Of a stretch of DNA of 64,000 nt, positions 1 through 11,323 are shown piece by piece. Below the pieces are notes generated by a model that was not told the DNA's origin, did not search any database, and saw only the letters and a list, made by a program, of their open reading frames with translations. The translations under genes and the position numbers were made by a program. Each line of letters starts with the position of its first letter. Within the stretch, counting starts at the first letter, position 1. The DNA is from Brachypterus glaber (lineage: Eukaryota; Arthropoda; Insecta; Coleoptera; Kateretidae): NCBI GenBank assembly GCA_958510825.1, contig OY294049.1, positions 4,712,001 through 4,776,000 on the forward strand, given 5' to 3'.

Positions 1-776
1 CCTCTCATAGAACTTGACTTTTCCTAGAATATAGATTCATATCGATTTCGTTTTTAAGGTAATCGTGTACATGGATGGACAAAAATGAAAGTTGTTCAGA
101 AAATTCAATAAAAAAAAATCCTCAAACTTTACACCTAGTGCTAATTAATTTCACTTTTTGTTATTTACTTTGCACCCCTTTTTGTCAGTGTAGATAGGTT
201 TACTCAGTAAGCGTCAATAAACATTAAGGACTTTCCATCTTATAGAACATGACTTTTCCTAAAATATCAATTTATATCGAACAAAAGTTATTCAGAAAAT
301 TCATTAAAAAAACTTCCTCAAACTTTACACCTAGTGCTAAATACTTTCACTTTTTGTTATTTATTTTGCACCCCTTCCTAGACAGCACATAATAACTATT
401 AGATATCCAGAGGATATACTTTCTGGATATAGAGTATATCCAGCGGATAGCCTGGATTGACATTAGATATCCCATGGATATCCAAATGTCCGCCTATATT
501 CAGAATATTTTTTCTCATTGTGAGTTATTTAAAACATTAAGATAAAAAAATTGTATGTATAATAATAGTTATAATAAGTGTATACTATTTATTGATGGTG
601 TCTAGTTGTTGCATTTTGACATGTCCATGGCATAACTAATTTCAATCCAGGCTATCCACTGGATATACTCTATATCCAGAAAGTATACCCCCTGGATATC
701 TAATAGTTATTTTATGTGCTGTCTGGGTTTTTCTCAGTGTAGATAGGTTTAGTCAGTAAACGTTTTAAGAATTAAA
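1..776. repeat. Tandem duplication, ~235-bp unit, second copy interrupted by an insertion
   Basis: The segment from 1 to about 220 recurs from 236 onward: both copies carry the run ATAGAACWTGACTTTTCCTA, then CAAACTTTACACCTAGTGCT, then TGTTATTTAYTTTGCACCCC, then CAGTGTAGATAGGTTTA. In the second copy an inverted-repeat element (377-727) splits CACCCCTT from TTTTTCTCAGTG. The first copy therefore keeps the empty site. No coding potential is seen. Confidence 0.75.
377..727. mobile_element. MITE-like inverted-repeat element with CCNAGACAGCACA ends
   Basis: The left end CCTAGACAGCACATAA and the right end TTTATGTGCTGTCTGGG are reverse complements. The arms continue for about 85 bp through repeated GGATAT/ATATCC motifs. 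The element sits in the second unit of the tandem duplication, and comparison with the uninterrupted unit near 171-190 suggests a 2-bp (TT) target duplication, although this lies in a T run. It has no open reading frame. The transposase superfamily is not clear. Confidence 0.75.
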
Positions 777-1047
777 GTCAGTACGACGAACTGTATAATT
801 AGATATGTTTAGTTCTTTTTAATTTGCTGGTGTTTATAAGTCGACCAGGTGTACTCGTATCTTCCTCAGAGGTTTCCTCTGACTTCTAGAAATATCGCTC
901 TCTCACAGCCGACCAGCAACCAGAGAGCTTCTTGTGACTAACGCGTTTATTGACTTGTTTATTAATATCTTAATTAATGCCAATTATATCCTATCTTTAT
1001 AATTCACACTGTGCGTTGTGCAGTTGTGCCAACTTTCAATAAGATTA

Positions 1048-1132
1048 AACAAGCCGTGAAGATATGTAATGCTACCCATTCCATTATATACTATTCACAG
1101 TAAATGGTATATTGCATTTTTCCAAATACTTC
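1048..1132 (+). repeat. Fragment of a dispersed repeat (ACAAGCCGTGAAGATATGTA family)
   Basis: This piece shares GAAGATATGTAATGCTAC, CATTCCATTATA and AATGGTATATTGCATTTT with copies near 36.84 and 37.02 kb, and with an inverted copy at 31416-31507. It is non-coding. The sequence from 777 to 1047 and from 1133 to 1380 shows only AT-rich, A-run-rich DNA. Confidence 0.65.
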
Positions 1133-1380
1133 CAAAAAAAAATTTAAAAATTACCATTTTTTTTAGATAAGATCTTCTTTTGAAAATCAAAAGATTTAAA
1201 AGAAAAAAAAATAAAGAAAATACTTATATAAAAAAAAATTAATTTACTTGTTGCGAAAAACGAAAAAATTAAAAAATTAAAAATATTTAAGTTTATAAAA
1301 TAATTTTAAAAAAAGTAAAAAAATTACATTTTTTGAAAAACTAAAAAATTTTGAAAAAAAAACTTTTAGATAGGTTTTGT

Positions 1381-1415
1381 TATTATTATTATATATATAT
1401 ATATATATATATATA
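1381..1415. repeat. ATT/(TA)n microsatellite
   Basis: A short ATT run passes into about a dozen TA dinucleotides and abuts the start of the palindromic element at 1418. Confidence 0.9.
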
Positions 1416-1417
1416 CC

Positions 1418-2028
1418 GTGCGGTCACCCCAGTCTTAGCTTTTGAATGAGTTGATATATGGACTTAAAATTTGTAACTTATAAATAAGGGAACTTAACTT
1501 TTTTTTAATATTTATATTTATATTTATTTGTATTTGATATTTTCAGCTCTTAAAATGTGGACAGGGGGCATAGGGGGATTTTTTTATATAGAAAGGGGGT
1601 CGTGGGATACATTGTTTTAAAGCTTATAAAATTGTCTATTCGATCATATATTTTTAAATTGTTTTAGACATTTTTGAGGGTTTAAAACAGGGTTGAATAA
1701 GGGTATTTTCATCAAAATTTCCTTAAAAAATCAAACAATTTTTGAAAAATGAATTATTTCAAGTTGCAAAAACGTAAATTATACTTTTTTAATTTATATA
1801 AATAAAAATTTACAAAAAAAAATCTTAAAAAGTTGAATATTTTAGCAAAAAAAATGTTCAAAAAAATTAAAAATATACAGTTAAATAAATAATTTTATAA
1901 GCTTTAAATTGATTTACTACATGTTCCTTCTTTTCATTTAAAAATATGTAACCGATGCCCCCCCCTGTCCACATTTTAAGAGCTGAAAATATCAAATATA
2001 CGCGAAAAGATAGTTTGGGTTGTCTTTT
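1418..2028. mobile_element. Palindromic element, family P copy 1 (right end truncated)
   Basis: The arms pair CAGCTCTTAAAATGTGGACA (about 1544) with TGTCCACATTTTAAGAGCTG (about 1966). They also share the G-run/C-run blocks and the TTTTAAAGCTTATAAAAT segment. The same design recurs at 32.5-33.25, 34.76-35.37 and 61.42-62.09 kb. Here the right arm lacks its terminal CCCCCC/AAAAGTT block and runs straight into a LINE fragment. Confidence 0.75.
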
Positions 2029-2035
2029 CAGAAGA

Positions 2036-2356
2036 CTCAAGCTAACTTACGACAGTTCACCCATCATAATGGGTATGAAACTCTTTAATGAGGTCCCTGA
2101 GCTGGTAAAAAAACTTAAAAAATGTTCATTTGTTCTAATAGCTGTACAAACATTTTTATTAGATAGCTGTTACTACACTATCAACGAGTTTAAATGGCCC
2201 GCCGGTGAACGATAGCGGCGTTGTCCTTATTTTTATATTTCGTATTTATTATATGTGTGTAAAATATTTATGTACATTTGTGTAAAATTTTAACTTGACT
2301 TGTTCGATATTGTTATCTATGAATTTAAATAAATTGAATTAAATTGAATTGAATGG
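2036..2356 (+). pseudogene. 3' end of a non-LTR retrotransposon (LINE) reverse-transcriptase ORF
   Basis: Translation from about 2045 gives a segment containing GMKLFNEVPE and later FLLDSCYYTINEF, followed by a stop near 2212. The pattern 'hKLFNxhP ... FLLxxxFYxhxEF' is typical of the extreme C terminus of LINE-encoded proteins that end in a short repetitive tail. The expected tail is present: repeated AATTGAATT/AATAAATTG units at about 2325-2356. Only the terminal ~55 codons survive, so this is a 5'-truncated dead copy. The open frame starting further upstream is an accident of fusion with the adjacent palindrome. Confidence 0.6.
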
Positions 2357-2374
2357 TTTTTCATAACTCTATAA

Positions 2375-3527
2375 CACTAGGCAACAAATCGCAATTTTTT
2401 TTTGCCCCGATCGGAAAGTAAATTTCTCTTACTAATTCGAGGGCGTAGAATCAGAATTTGACCTTAGAAAAATTCCAGCACCTAAAATATTTGAGATATA
2501 AGTTCAGGTAGTAATGACATTTCTTTTTCAAAATCTTTAAAAAAAAGAGTAGAATTTTGAAAATTTTAGTGTATATTAAAAAAAATACGAGGAATTCAAA
2601 AATCTATATGTCAAGAACCTGCTGTCAGAGTAAGTACGCGAAAAAAAAAATAAAAAGGTTAAAATGAAAGTGCAGAGTTAACTTAATTGCTCATTTGTGG
2701 CAAAACTATCAATTTTTTTTTAAAACTTAATTTGTAGATTATAAAATTCTCTACAAAAATATTTATACAAATATTTTTTTATTTTGCTTAGTTTGTTCCT
2801 AAAAAGTAAATAAATGAAAAAGATATAAAATTAAAGTACACAGTGTAAACTTTTTTCCCGAGCTCAAAAAATATATTTTTCTTATCAATTTAAAGGCGCA
2901 GTATCCAAATTTGATATTAAAAAAAAATCAGCAAGTCTTATTTTTTAAATTTTAGTACATGCAATTATGCCAATTTAAAAATAATTTATAAAACAAAATA
3001 TTGTGTATTTTTTATTTTTTTTTAATGGTTCTACATCATAAAAATGTTACTTTATTACATAAGAACCATAATACGTAACATTTTTTTAGTTCATTTTTGA
3101 CCCCCTAGTAAGGATTTTTGACAATTTTTAGCATGAGTACGTGGTGATAAGCTTGTCCCCTTATGCACCCTTCTTCTTACCCTCCAACCCTACTTAGTTT
3201 TGTCACATTATCCATTTTTTTTTAATTTTTTTTTTCATAACATCCCTATTTATTCTACTTATGAATTTAAAGTTTCTATGTTTTAAGTTGGGTATTTTTT
3301 AACTGATATTGAGTCGCCGAATCCAAATTTGTCCTTGGAATATTTTTGTCTCCCATGATTTTAGAAGAAAAGAGGGATAAAATATTGATTTTTTAACATT
3401 TTTATCTTATTTTTCTCAGAAAACTTAGGTAATAGAAATATTCTGAGGCCAGATTCGGATTCAGCGACCCAAAATTAGTTAAAAAACATATGACTCCAAT
3501 CGGGGCAAGAAACCGTGTTGCCTAGTG
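2375..3527. mobile_element. Non-autonomous CACTA-like DNA transposon, copy 1
   Basis: It begins CACTAGGCAAC and ends GTTGCCTAGTG, with TAA on both sides (2372-2374 and 3528-3530). CACTA termini plus a 3-bp target duplication are the hallmarks of the CACTA/CMC superfamily. The 1153-bp body has subterminal GCCCCGATCGG / CCAATCGGGGC motifs and AT-rich filler but no transposase frame. A 1144-bp relative in the opposite orientation lies at 13605-14748. Confidence 0.85.
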
Positions 3528-4985
3528 TAATTAATCACTATTCTTACATTAATCTTTACAAATAAAGAGTTCTGTATAGAAACTGAAAGCTGAAACTGAA
3601 CGCATTTTCCAACGTAGAATTCCACCTGTCATTTACAAAGATATTAATTAATATTACCTATAGTATTCTTTAAACAAAACTTTTCAATAAAACATGTGAA
3701 TTCTACATTTCAATTGTTTTAGAATTTTATGTCACGTGTTTATCTTTGTTTTCTGTATAAAATTTTGTTTTTATTATTACTGTTGTGTTTTAATTAAAAT
3801 TATTTTTAATTATTCTACCTAATAAAACATAAAAAAATTAAAAAAAGGCGTTTTCTAAATAAAGAATAGTGTCACGTTTTTATTTATTTATATATTGCGA
3901 AACTAAAAAAGTATGGAGAGCCCCAAATAAGCTTTAAAGCTTGTGCTAGGGGCTCTCCATTAAGTTTGAGAAAAGAGTCTAAATTATTGACATTATCTAT
4001 TAAAAGGGCATTTGCGGGGTTCTCGGGCGGTGGGGTCAGGCAGTGAGACAGCCGGCTCAGATAGCAAAGCTTATAGGGCTTTTTTGTCTATTTATTGTTA
4101 ATGTTCAAAATAAGACGAGCATAATTTTGGACATTAACAAAGTAGGCGTATAAATGGCCGTGATTATATTGAGTATCATGGGTAGTACCTACGCTATCGG
4201 GTATGTCATCGAAAAAACTTCGATTTTGATGTCAAGAAAAACTTGAAGAAGAAGAAGAAAAATTACTTTATTTAAAAAGGGCTTCGTGAGCGATTTTAAT
4301 TTTTGTCAAAAACTGTTTGGAAATGTCCCAAAAACAATCTAAAATCAAAAAATCCGTAGTGGTTTGGACTTTTTTTTAAATGGAAAGTCACCATTTTGTT
4401 TAAGGCAACCGTGCATGTAGGTACATGTCCTACTACAGTTTAAAATTTACAATTCAGACTTAGTAATGAAAAATACATGCAAAAATGACGGACAACATTA
4501 AGCTCGAAATTTATAGAATTTACAAATAAAAAAAAATTTCTATGTGAATCACAAAATTCTATGGTAACAGAATTTAAAAAACTACATTATGATTAAAAAA
4601 TTTAATTACATTTGTATAAAAATTATATCTTTGACTATGGTTTGGGATTGGGGACAAGACAGTCTGGCTTAGCCAGGGGACTGAGTTTTGGACGTTTTAA
4701 TATTTATTATCTATTTTAAGATATTATGTTATGATCCAATAATAAACATAAACAACTTTTCACATGAAACCATAATTAAAAAGAAATATTTCATTTCTTG
4801 TAAATAAATAACTAGAGACACAATTTTCGCCATTTGTGAGAAACACCCATAATATGTATTTCATTTCTAACGAAAAATATTTAATTTCTAAAGAGATAAC
4901 TGAATATTTATTTAAAGATGGTAAAATAAAGATTAAAGCCTTATCTACATCCAAATATAACGCATAAAAACAAAATGTCATAATT
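3528..4985. other. Gene-free AT-rich stretch with one compact hairpin
   Basis: No gene or clear transposon end was found. The only distinct structure is at 3913-3960: a 12-bp perfect stem (ATGGAGAGCCCC / GGGGCTCTCCAT) whose loop contains the palindrome AAGCTTTAAAGCTT. Short open frames here have no recognisable motif. Confidence 0.6.
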
Positions 4986-5150
4986 TGTATAAGGCATAAA
5001 ATATAAGACTATTCACTTGCTATCGCAATACATAAGCGCATAAGATTGGTTTATAGACGATAGAAGAGGAAGAGGACGAACATTTGCAAGTTATGTCATT
5101 ATGTAATATGCGTTACGTTTGGTTATGCAAGCATATGGATAAGGCTTAAA
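4986..5150. mobile_element. Small inverted-repeat element (TAAGGC...GCCTTA ends)
   Basis: The left end TAAGGCATAAAATATAAG and the right end GCATATGGATAAGGCTTA pair imperfectly. The right end resembles the ends of the element at 53465-53617 (TATGCAAGC / GGATAAGGC). It is non-coding. From 5151 to 6031 nothing further was recognised. Confidence 0.45.
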
Positions 5151-6031
5151 TCGAAAGTACTATAATATTCAAACATTTTCTTATTTTTCCAAATATTTTT
5201 CTATTTTTCTATTTTACCAATTCTTTTACTATTTTGACATTTATTTTCCATGTTTCAACAATTCAGTGTCCCTTGTGTAAAAGTATCTATTGTGAAATAG
5301 GAAGTGTCTTTAACCTGATTTAACCTAATACGAAATTTTTATCAATGAAGATTAAAAATTAATGTTCTGTGTACCATATCCTGCTTTCTAAGAAAAAAGC
5401 AGTAACTGTAGGCAAAATAAAATAAAATTAGGACAAAATATTTAGACTTTTAAGTCTAACCATTGGCCTTTAATTTAAAGTTTAAAGTCGTAAAAAATGT
5501 TGACCTGCTAGGAGCTAGTTTCTTGCATTTTCGTAAAATCTTAAATTGTAAGATTGATTTAAAATTAAAATTTACCATTAAATTTATAACAATTTTCGCC
5601 TAAGGCTTTCTTACATTTTTTTTATTTAAAATTATAAAGCTTAAGCGTGAAATTCATAAAAATTTTCTCCTGTTAGACTAGAGCTGAAATTTGGTATATT
5701 TTTCGCCCGCGGCTCTAGAGACTTTTTACGTTTTTTTTTATTTAAAAAATGCCATGCCTGAAATTCGTAAGAGTTTTCATCTAGGGCGCTAGAATTACGT
5801 ATATTTTTGTGAATTTTTAAATTGTTAGACTGATTTAAAATTAAAATAGACCATAAAATTTGTAAAAATCTTCGCCTGCATGTCCAGGGCCTTCTTACGT
5901 TTTTTTTATTAATTTAAAAATGTAAAACTTTAGTCTTAGTAAGGGCGTATTTACAGACACGCTTGGTGTCACACGCATAATCAGACGGCTGATAACTGAC
6001 ACTTATCCTTATTAAGGAACATTGTCCTGTC

Positions 6032-6386
6032 TTGCCAACCCAAAACAAAAAAAGTACTAACCTTTTATAGGCCTATAAGAACACGCAAAACGTGTGCGAT
6101 TATGAGCTTATAATATGTAGTCGCAAAATAGAACATTTTGTTAATTTTCATTCGGATTTTTGACTATTTTCATAGGGCATTTGACTATTACCATTCGGAA
6201 ATTTCACCAGTCACACCCCGCCAAAGAAATTGCTAAAATCCGGCCTGGTAATATTTAAGCTTAATATTTATGCAATGACTAAAATAAAATAAATACTTTT
6301 TCTATTTTGCGACTCTTATAAGCTCATTTTGCGTGTTCTTATAGGCCCATAAGAGGTCTCTACTTTTTTTTCTTTTGGGTTGGCAA
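6032..6386. mobile_element. Inverted-repeat element with TTGCCAACCC ends
   Basis: The left arm TTGCCAACCCAAAACAAAAA pairs with the right arm ending in TTTTGGGTTGGCAA. Both arms then carry ATAGGCCTATAAGAACACGC / GCGTGTTCTTATAGGCCCAT and CGCAAAATAGA / TCTATTTTGCG. It is non-coding. A further GCCAACCCGAAACAAAAAT motif at about 6593 may be another end of the same family. Confidence 0.7.
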
Positions 6387-6660
6387 CAGACAAAAGTCTA
6401 TCTCTTGACGTTTTCCGTGCAATTGTGAACGTCGGTTTAAAGTTTAATATTCTACAAAGTTTTGTGTTTAGGTTATATTTTACCGTGTTAAAATTGTGGC
6501 TTGGTTACTTGCAGTGGAAAAGAGAAGAAATTACTATAAAATATATCGAAATAATATTAGTTCTTAGAATTTTAAATATGACGAAAACTGTAATGCCAAC
6601 CCGAAACAAAAATCCCTAAATAAGTTATCAATTTAAATGTAAGGTTTTTAAAATTTTAGA

Positions 6661-6805
6661 GCAACAAAATTGTATAAAGCACTCGTTTCATAACACGTTT
6701 TTAGCGCACTACTACTTTAGAAAACTCACCGCAAGCGGCTCGTTTTCTAAACGTACTCGTGCGCTAAAAACGTATGTTATGAAACTAGTACTTTAATATA
6801 CTATT
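6661..6805. mobile_element. Short palindrome with GC-rich apex, copy 1
   Basis: The arms GTTTCATAACACGTTTTTAG / TAAAAACGTATGTTATGAAAC fold around AAACTCACCGCAAGCGGCTCG. A second copy lies at 27.08-27.32 kb with the same apex and the same TTTTTAGCGCAC motif. It is non-coding. Confidence 0.75.
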
Positions 6806-8071
6806 ATATGCTGATACTACTTTTGTACTTGGGGCAGTAGTATTATTGATTAAACTAAATGGTCACGGATTGACTTTGAGCTAAGATATTGAGTATCTTA
6901 TTTTTAGAAAAAAACTATCAAAAGATGATATTTAATTACTTGACCTCACGCTACTGCGTAGAAAAATTTAAAAGTATATATGGGTATTTCTTATTATTTC
7001 AAAACAAAATAAATAAGGAATGGAAATTGTTTTAAAATTATAAACCGTCAAAATCTTCTTCTTCTATCCGTTTTTTTTGTAACTTGTTGAAAAACTGAAA
7101 CACAAAACGGGTCATTTTAGCGATTTTAAGGTATTTTTTGAGCTTAGGGTTAAACCAATATCCGTTGGGTCTATTCTGATGGCGGATTCAGATTCAACGC
7201 GTCAAAATACATATCAATATCTCGCTAGGTCTCGTCCCCAGATCAAGACACTTTTCTGTTTTTCTGTGTGGCTGTGTGCATACAGATAATGCCAAATTTT
7301 AAATCTCTAACGCTAAGCTTTCTTAAGTTATCGGACAGGACCAGAAACCAGCCATTTTTTTTTGTTAAATTAATTTTTATCGATATTTTTGTATTTTTTT
7401 CCCAAAATTTTGAAAATTTTCAAAATGGGAAGCAAAAAAGAGCCAAAAATTTGGACCAGATATTTTTTTATTGTGTAGAGTATAAAATTGTTGTAAGTTC
7501 GTATGATCTAATTAATCATATTTGTTCAATATAAAAACCAGTTTTTATGAATGAACCAAATATATCAAAAGGTTATCTCGGCAATTTGCTCTAAATGGCT
7601 AAGATATCTCCATTATATCGAACACTTGCCAATCGTTTTAACTCAGATGAATGCCGACGAATATATATTAAATAATATCATGTTATTAATATGCTTAAAT
7701 TAAACATTTAAATGAAAATTCTTACTTAAATATTTACTTTTTTTTTGTTTAAATAAATAAATACATTTAAAGATATATCCTTATCGATAATGTTATATTT
7801 TTAGTACCTATAATAAAGATTTTTGCAATAATATTATATAACTGGAATCAGCGGTTTCGGTAAAAATTACGGATACAAAAAATAAGACTACTTTCGCACT
7901 AATTTTTCACTGTGGTACTAAAACTAACAATTATAAATAAAATTAGATGCGGAAAATGTTGTTTTATTACCAAAAAATAATGGGGAAAAATGGTAAAATA
8001 ATTAATAATTTTACGAATCGCCATGACATCAATGATATATGTCACGTGCGTACAGAGATGCGGCTTGTCAG
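6806..8071. other. AT-rich gene-free stretch
   Basis: No gene signature was seen; open frames here are low-complexity. The last ~190 bp (about 7890-8000) resemble the right flank of the following foldback element (10090-10170). Both flanks contain GCACTRATTTTT, TACTAAAAC and GTGCGGAAAAT-like words in the same orientation. Confidence 0.5.
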
Positions 8072-10017
8072 CCCTATGAAAAATGACCAATAGAAATCAA
8101 ATACAAACCAATAGAAATTTGTATTGGTTTTTATTGGTCTCTATTGGTTTTATTGGTCTTTATTGGTATTAAAATTAAACTCTATTGGTTTATATTGGTC
8201 TGTGTTGGAAAAATTTTTTACTGGTTATTACCAATACAAAACGTATTGGTCTGTATTGGTTCTTTTCCAAAATATATGTTATTTTATTGGTATGTATTGG
8301 TTTAAATTGGATATTATATTTATTGGTAAATACCAATACAAAACTTATTGGTCCGTATTGGTTTATTTAAATATTTTTTTTAATATATATTGGTATCTAA
8401 TGGTTTATATTGGACTTTATATTTATTGGTAAGTACCAATACAAAAACCTTATTTTTGTATTGGTTTGTATTGGTTTATATTTGACCAAATATCGATATT
8501 ATATTTATTGGTAAATTCCAATACAAAAACTTATTGGTCTGTATTGGTCTTTTTTAAATATTTTTTTTTATATTGGTATCTAATGGTTTATATTGGATAT
8601 TATATTTATTGGTAAATACCAGTACAAAAACCTTCTTTTTTGTATTGGTTTATATTTGACGAAATATCGATATTATATTTATTGGTAAATACCAATACAA
8701 AAACTTATTGGTCTGTATTGGTCTTTTTCAAATATTTTTTTTATATTGGTATCTAATGGTTTATATTGGATATTATATTTATTGGTAAATACCAGTACAA
8801 AAACCTTCTTTTTTGTATTGGTTCATATTTGTCGAAATATCTATATTATATTTATTGGCACATACCAATACAAACACTTATTGGTCTGTACAGACCAATA
8901 CGTATTGGTCTTTTTCAAATATTTTTTTTTATATTATAATATTAATACCAATTGGTATCTAATGGTTTGTATTGGATATTATATTTATTGGTAAATACCA
9001 ATAAAAAAAAACTTTTTTTTTCTATTGGTTTGTATTGTTTTATATTTGATATTATATTTATTGGTAAGTACCAATAAAAAAAAATATTTTTTCTATTGGT
9101 TTATATTTTATATTATATTTATTGGCAAATACCAATATAAAAACTTTTAATATTATTTATGTTTGAAACTGCCCCTTGTCTGGGTTGAATCTGCCTCGCT
9201 CTGGGGCTGATTCAGCCATTTTGCAGCCTGTGATTTAAACAGCAAAAAAAAATATTAAATATTTATTTTATAAAATTTTTAACTACAGCTATTTATGGAC
9301 AATGGAAAAATTATTTTGAAATATTTATATTTTACAAAGATATAAATTTTTTGGCAAAAAGCTTTTTGGCTTTGGCACTAGTCGTTGAACCTTCCCCTAC
9401 AATTTTTTATTGCAATTTCCTAACTTTATGAAGGCAACATTTTCCAACTTTGATAAAAATTACTAAAGTTTAAGTTAAACCATTATTTTTGAATTATTCA
9501 AATTGAATGAATATAAAAACAATGGTTTTTTGTTCGCGGTTTCGTTTAAAAAGCCGGCGTCTATGGTTTGGTTATTTCCAATAAGATACATTTTATCTTT
9601 ATTGGTCCGTATTGGTACATTATTGTACCGGTAAAATCCAATATAAACCAATATACCAACTTCTACAAATTATATTGGTAATTTCCAATAAGATACATTG
9701 TATGCCTCTCTATTGGTCTGTATTGGTCTCTATCGGTTATTTTATTGGGAAGCCCATTATAAACCAATAGAAAACGACTTACACAAGATTGTATTGGTAA
9801 TTTCCAATAATACGTTTTTTAAGTCTCTATTGGTTTTTTTTCGCTTTGTATTCGGTTATTGTACTGGTCTATATTGGAGTTTACCAATAGAAACCGACTT
9901 ACGTAAGTCGTTTTCTATTGGTCTGTATTGGTATATACCAGTTCAATAACCGAGTACAAACCTCAAAAAAACCAATAGAAAATTTCTTCTGTTCTCTATT
10001 GGTCATTTTTCATAGGG
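8072..10017. mobile_element. Foldback-type element built of CCAAT/ATTGG repeats
   Basis: The outer ends are inverted: CCCTATGAAAAATGACCAAT on the left and ATTGGTCATTTTTCATAGGG on the right. Between them are dozens of TATTGGT and ACCAATA words. On the left side these form a higher-order unit of about 175 bp that begins TTATTGGTAAATACCAATAC and repeats near 8319, 8506, 8680 and 8852. A unique spacer of about 450 bp (9150-9590) separates the two repeat blocks. Foldback elements have long terminal inverted repeats made of shorter direct repeats, which fits this layout. Apparent reading frames are products of the repeat. Confidence 0.8.
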
Positions 10018-10199
10018 AGATTTTAGTTTTGATTTAGAGCGTTTTGTTGAATGATTCCTCGTTTGAAAAATTAACAATATTTTTGCACTGATTTTTGGTT
10101 TTATTACTAAAACTTACTCTTTTGAATGTAATTAAGTGCGGAAAATTCAGTTTATTTTGTTTTGAATTTTTATAACAAAAATTGTTAAACAACTCAGGG

Positions 10200-10390
10200 A
10201 TTTCTGGTTGGTGTTTTTTTTAATGGGGCGTTGGTTTACGCTAACTTTGGTTTTGAGCTGGTTTGGTGTTTTTTTTTTAATAGGGGACGTTGGTTCACGT
10301 TAACATTGGTTTTCGTTGCTTTTGCGCCAGTTAGTTTTTTTTAATGGGACGATAGTTTACATTAACCTTGGTTTACGTTGGTTTTTTTAC
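10200..10390. repeat. Three short direct repeats (TTTTTTTAATGGGRCG...GGTTTACG)
   Basis: Units begin near 10211, 10274 and 10336, each with a T-run, AATGGG or AATAGGGGACG, GTTGGTTYACG and TAAC. The same words, in both orientations, make up the middle of the inverted-repeat element at 54691-55585, so this is probably a fragment of that family. 10391-10837 holds nothing recognisable. Confidence 0.55.
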
Positions 10391-10837
10391 ACCTTACATC
10401 ACAAAAATCCTTAATATATAGACAATCTGACAACGCTGTTTATTAACTAACTTAAAATTGTACCAACTTAAAGTAAGATGCGGTTAAAAATGCCTAACTT
10501 TGTGTTAAAAATGCACCTTTTTTAATTAATTTCTCGCTAATTTGTGAGTAATCCCCATTTTTTTTACAAAAATACAACTTGAAGTAAACAGGTACTTTTT
10601 ATTGATCGTTAAATTTTTTGAAAATGTGTGTGTCCGTTAGGTTCACCGTCCCCAAGGACCATTGTGGGGAAAAATTGGGTTTTTAAGGTACCCGAAACTG
10701 AATATGGTTATACAAATATAAAATTTTTACAAATCTAACTCAACTACCTGAGGGCGGTGGCAACAATTTTTAAATGCTTTCAACGTTTTCTTGAAAATTG
10801 GTATTTTTAAGTTTTTGAGGTCGCTGAAACTGTTTCA

Positions 10838-11323
10838 AAGGCGTCGTCCACAAAATACTTCAGGCAAATTGACCAAAATTCATATACTTCATACCCCGTT
10901 TCTCGCGTTATTAAAGGCTGTAGAGATTTTATCTGGCCTCCTTAGTTAAAACGTCCTAACTAACATTTTTGCTATTTCGGCTTATCTGCATATACCGGTT
11001 GTTCTATACCATATTTGTCTGTTCTCCAGGATTTCCACCAGTCAGGGAAAACAGGAAACTCAGGAAAAAGTCAGGAAAATTGAAATTGAAACCTGGAATT
11101 CAGGGAATTTGGCCATTTATTCGAAAAATTTAGGGAAAATAGCAATTTTAGTTAGGACGTTTTATCTAAGGAGGACAGTTATATTTTGGCTACCCCCCCC
11201 CCTAACACCCCCCCCCATTGGGGGTAGCCAAAATATGAAATCTCTACATCCTCTAATAACGCGAGAAACGGGGTATGAAGTGTATGAATTTTGGTCAATT
11301 TGCGTGACGTAATTTATGGACGA
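10838..11323. mobile_element. MITE-like inverted-repeat element (GGGGTCGTCCATAAATTACGTCA-type ends)
   Basis: The left arm GGCGTCGTCCACAAAATACT pairs with the right arm ending AATTTATGGACGACCCC. The pairing continues for over 120 bp through CATACCCCGTTTCTCGCGTT and its complement, and through GACGTTTTATCTAAGGAGG. A CAGGGAAAACAGGAAACTC-rich segment and C runs fill the middle. No transposase is present. Confidence 0.8.

Noticed and set aside
1955..2035. N-terminal part of the 86-residue frame at 1955-2215
   Set aside because: It is the arm of a palindromic element fused by chance to a LINE tail.
3913..3960. miRNA precursor
   Set aside because: The stem is only 12 bp, too short for a typical precursor; kept only as a structural oddity.
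8124..8994. Several open frames rich in 'YWSVLV'-type residues
   Set aside because: They are translations of the CCAAT/ATTGG repeat block and occur in overlapping frames; no gene.
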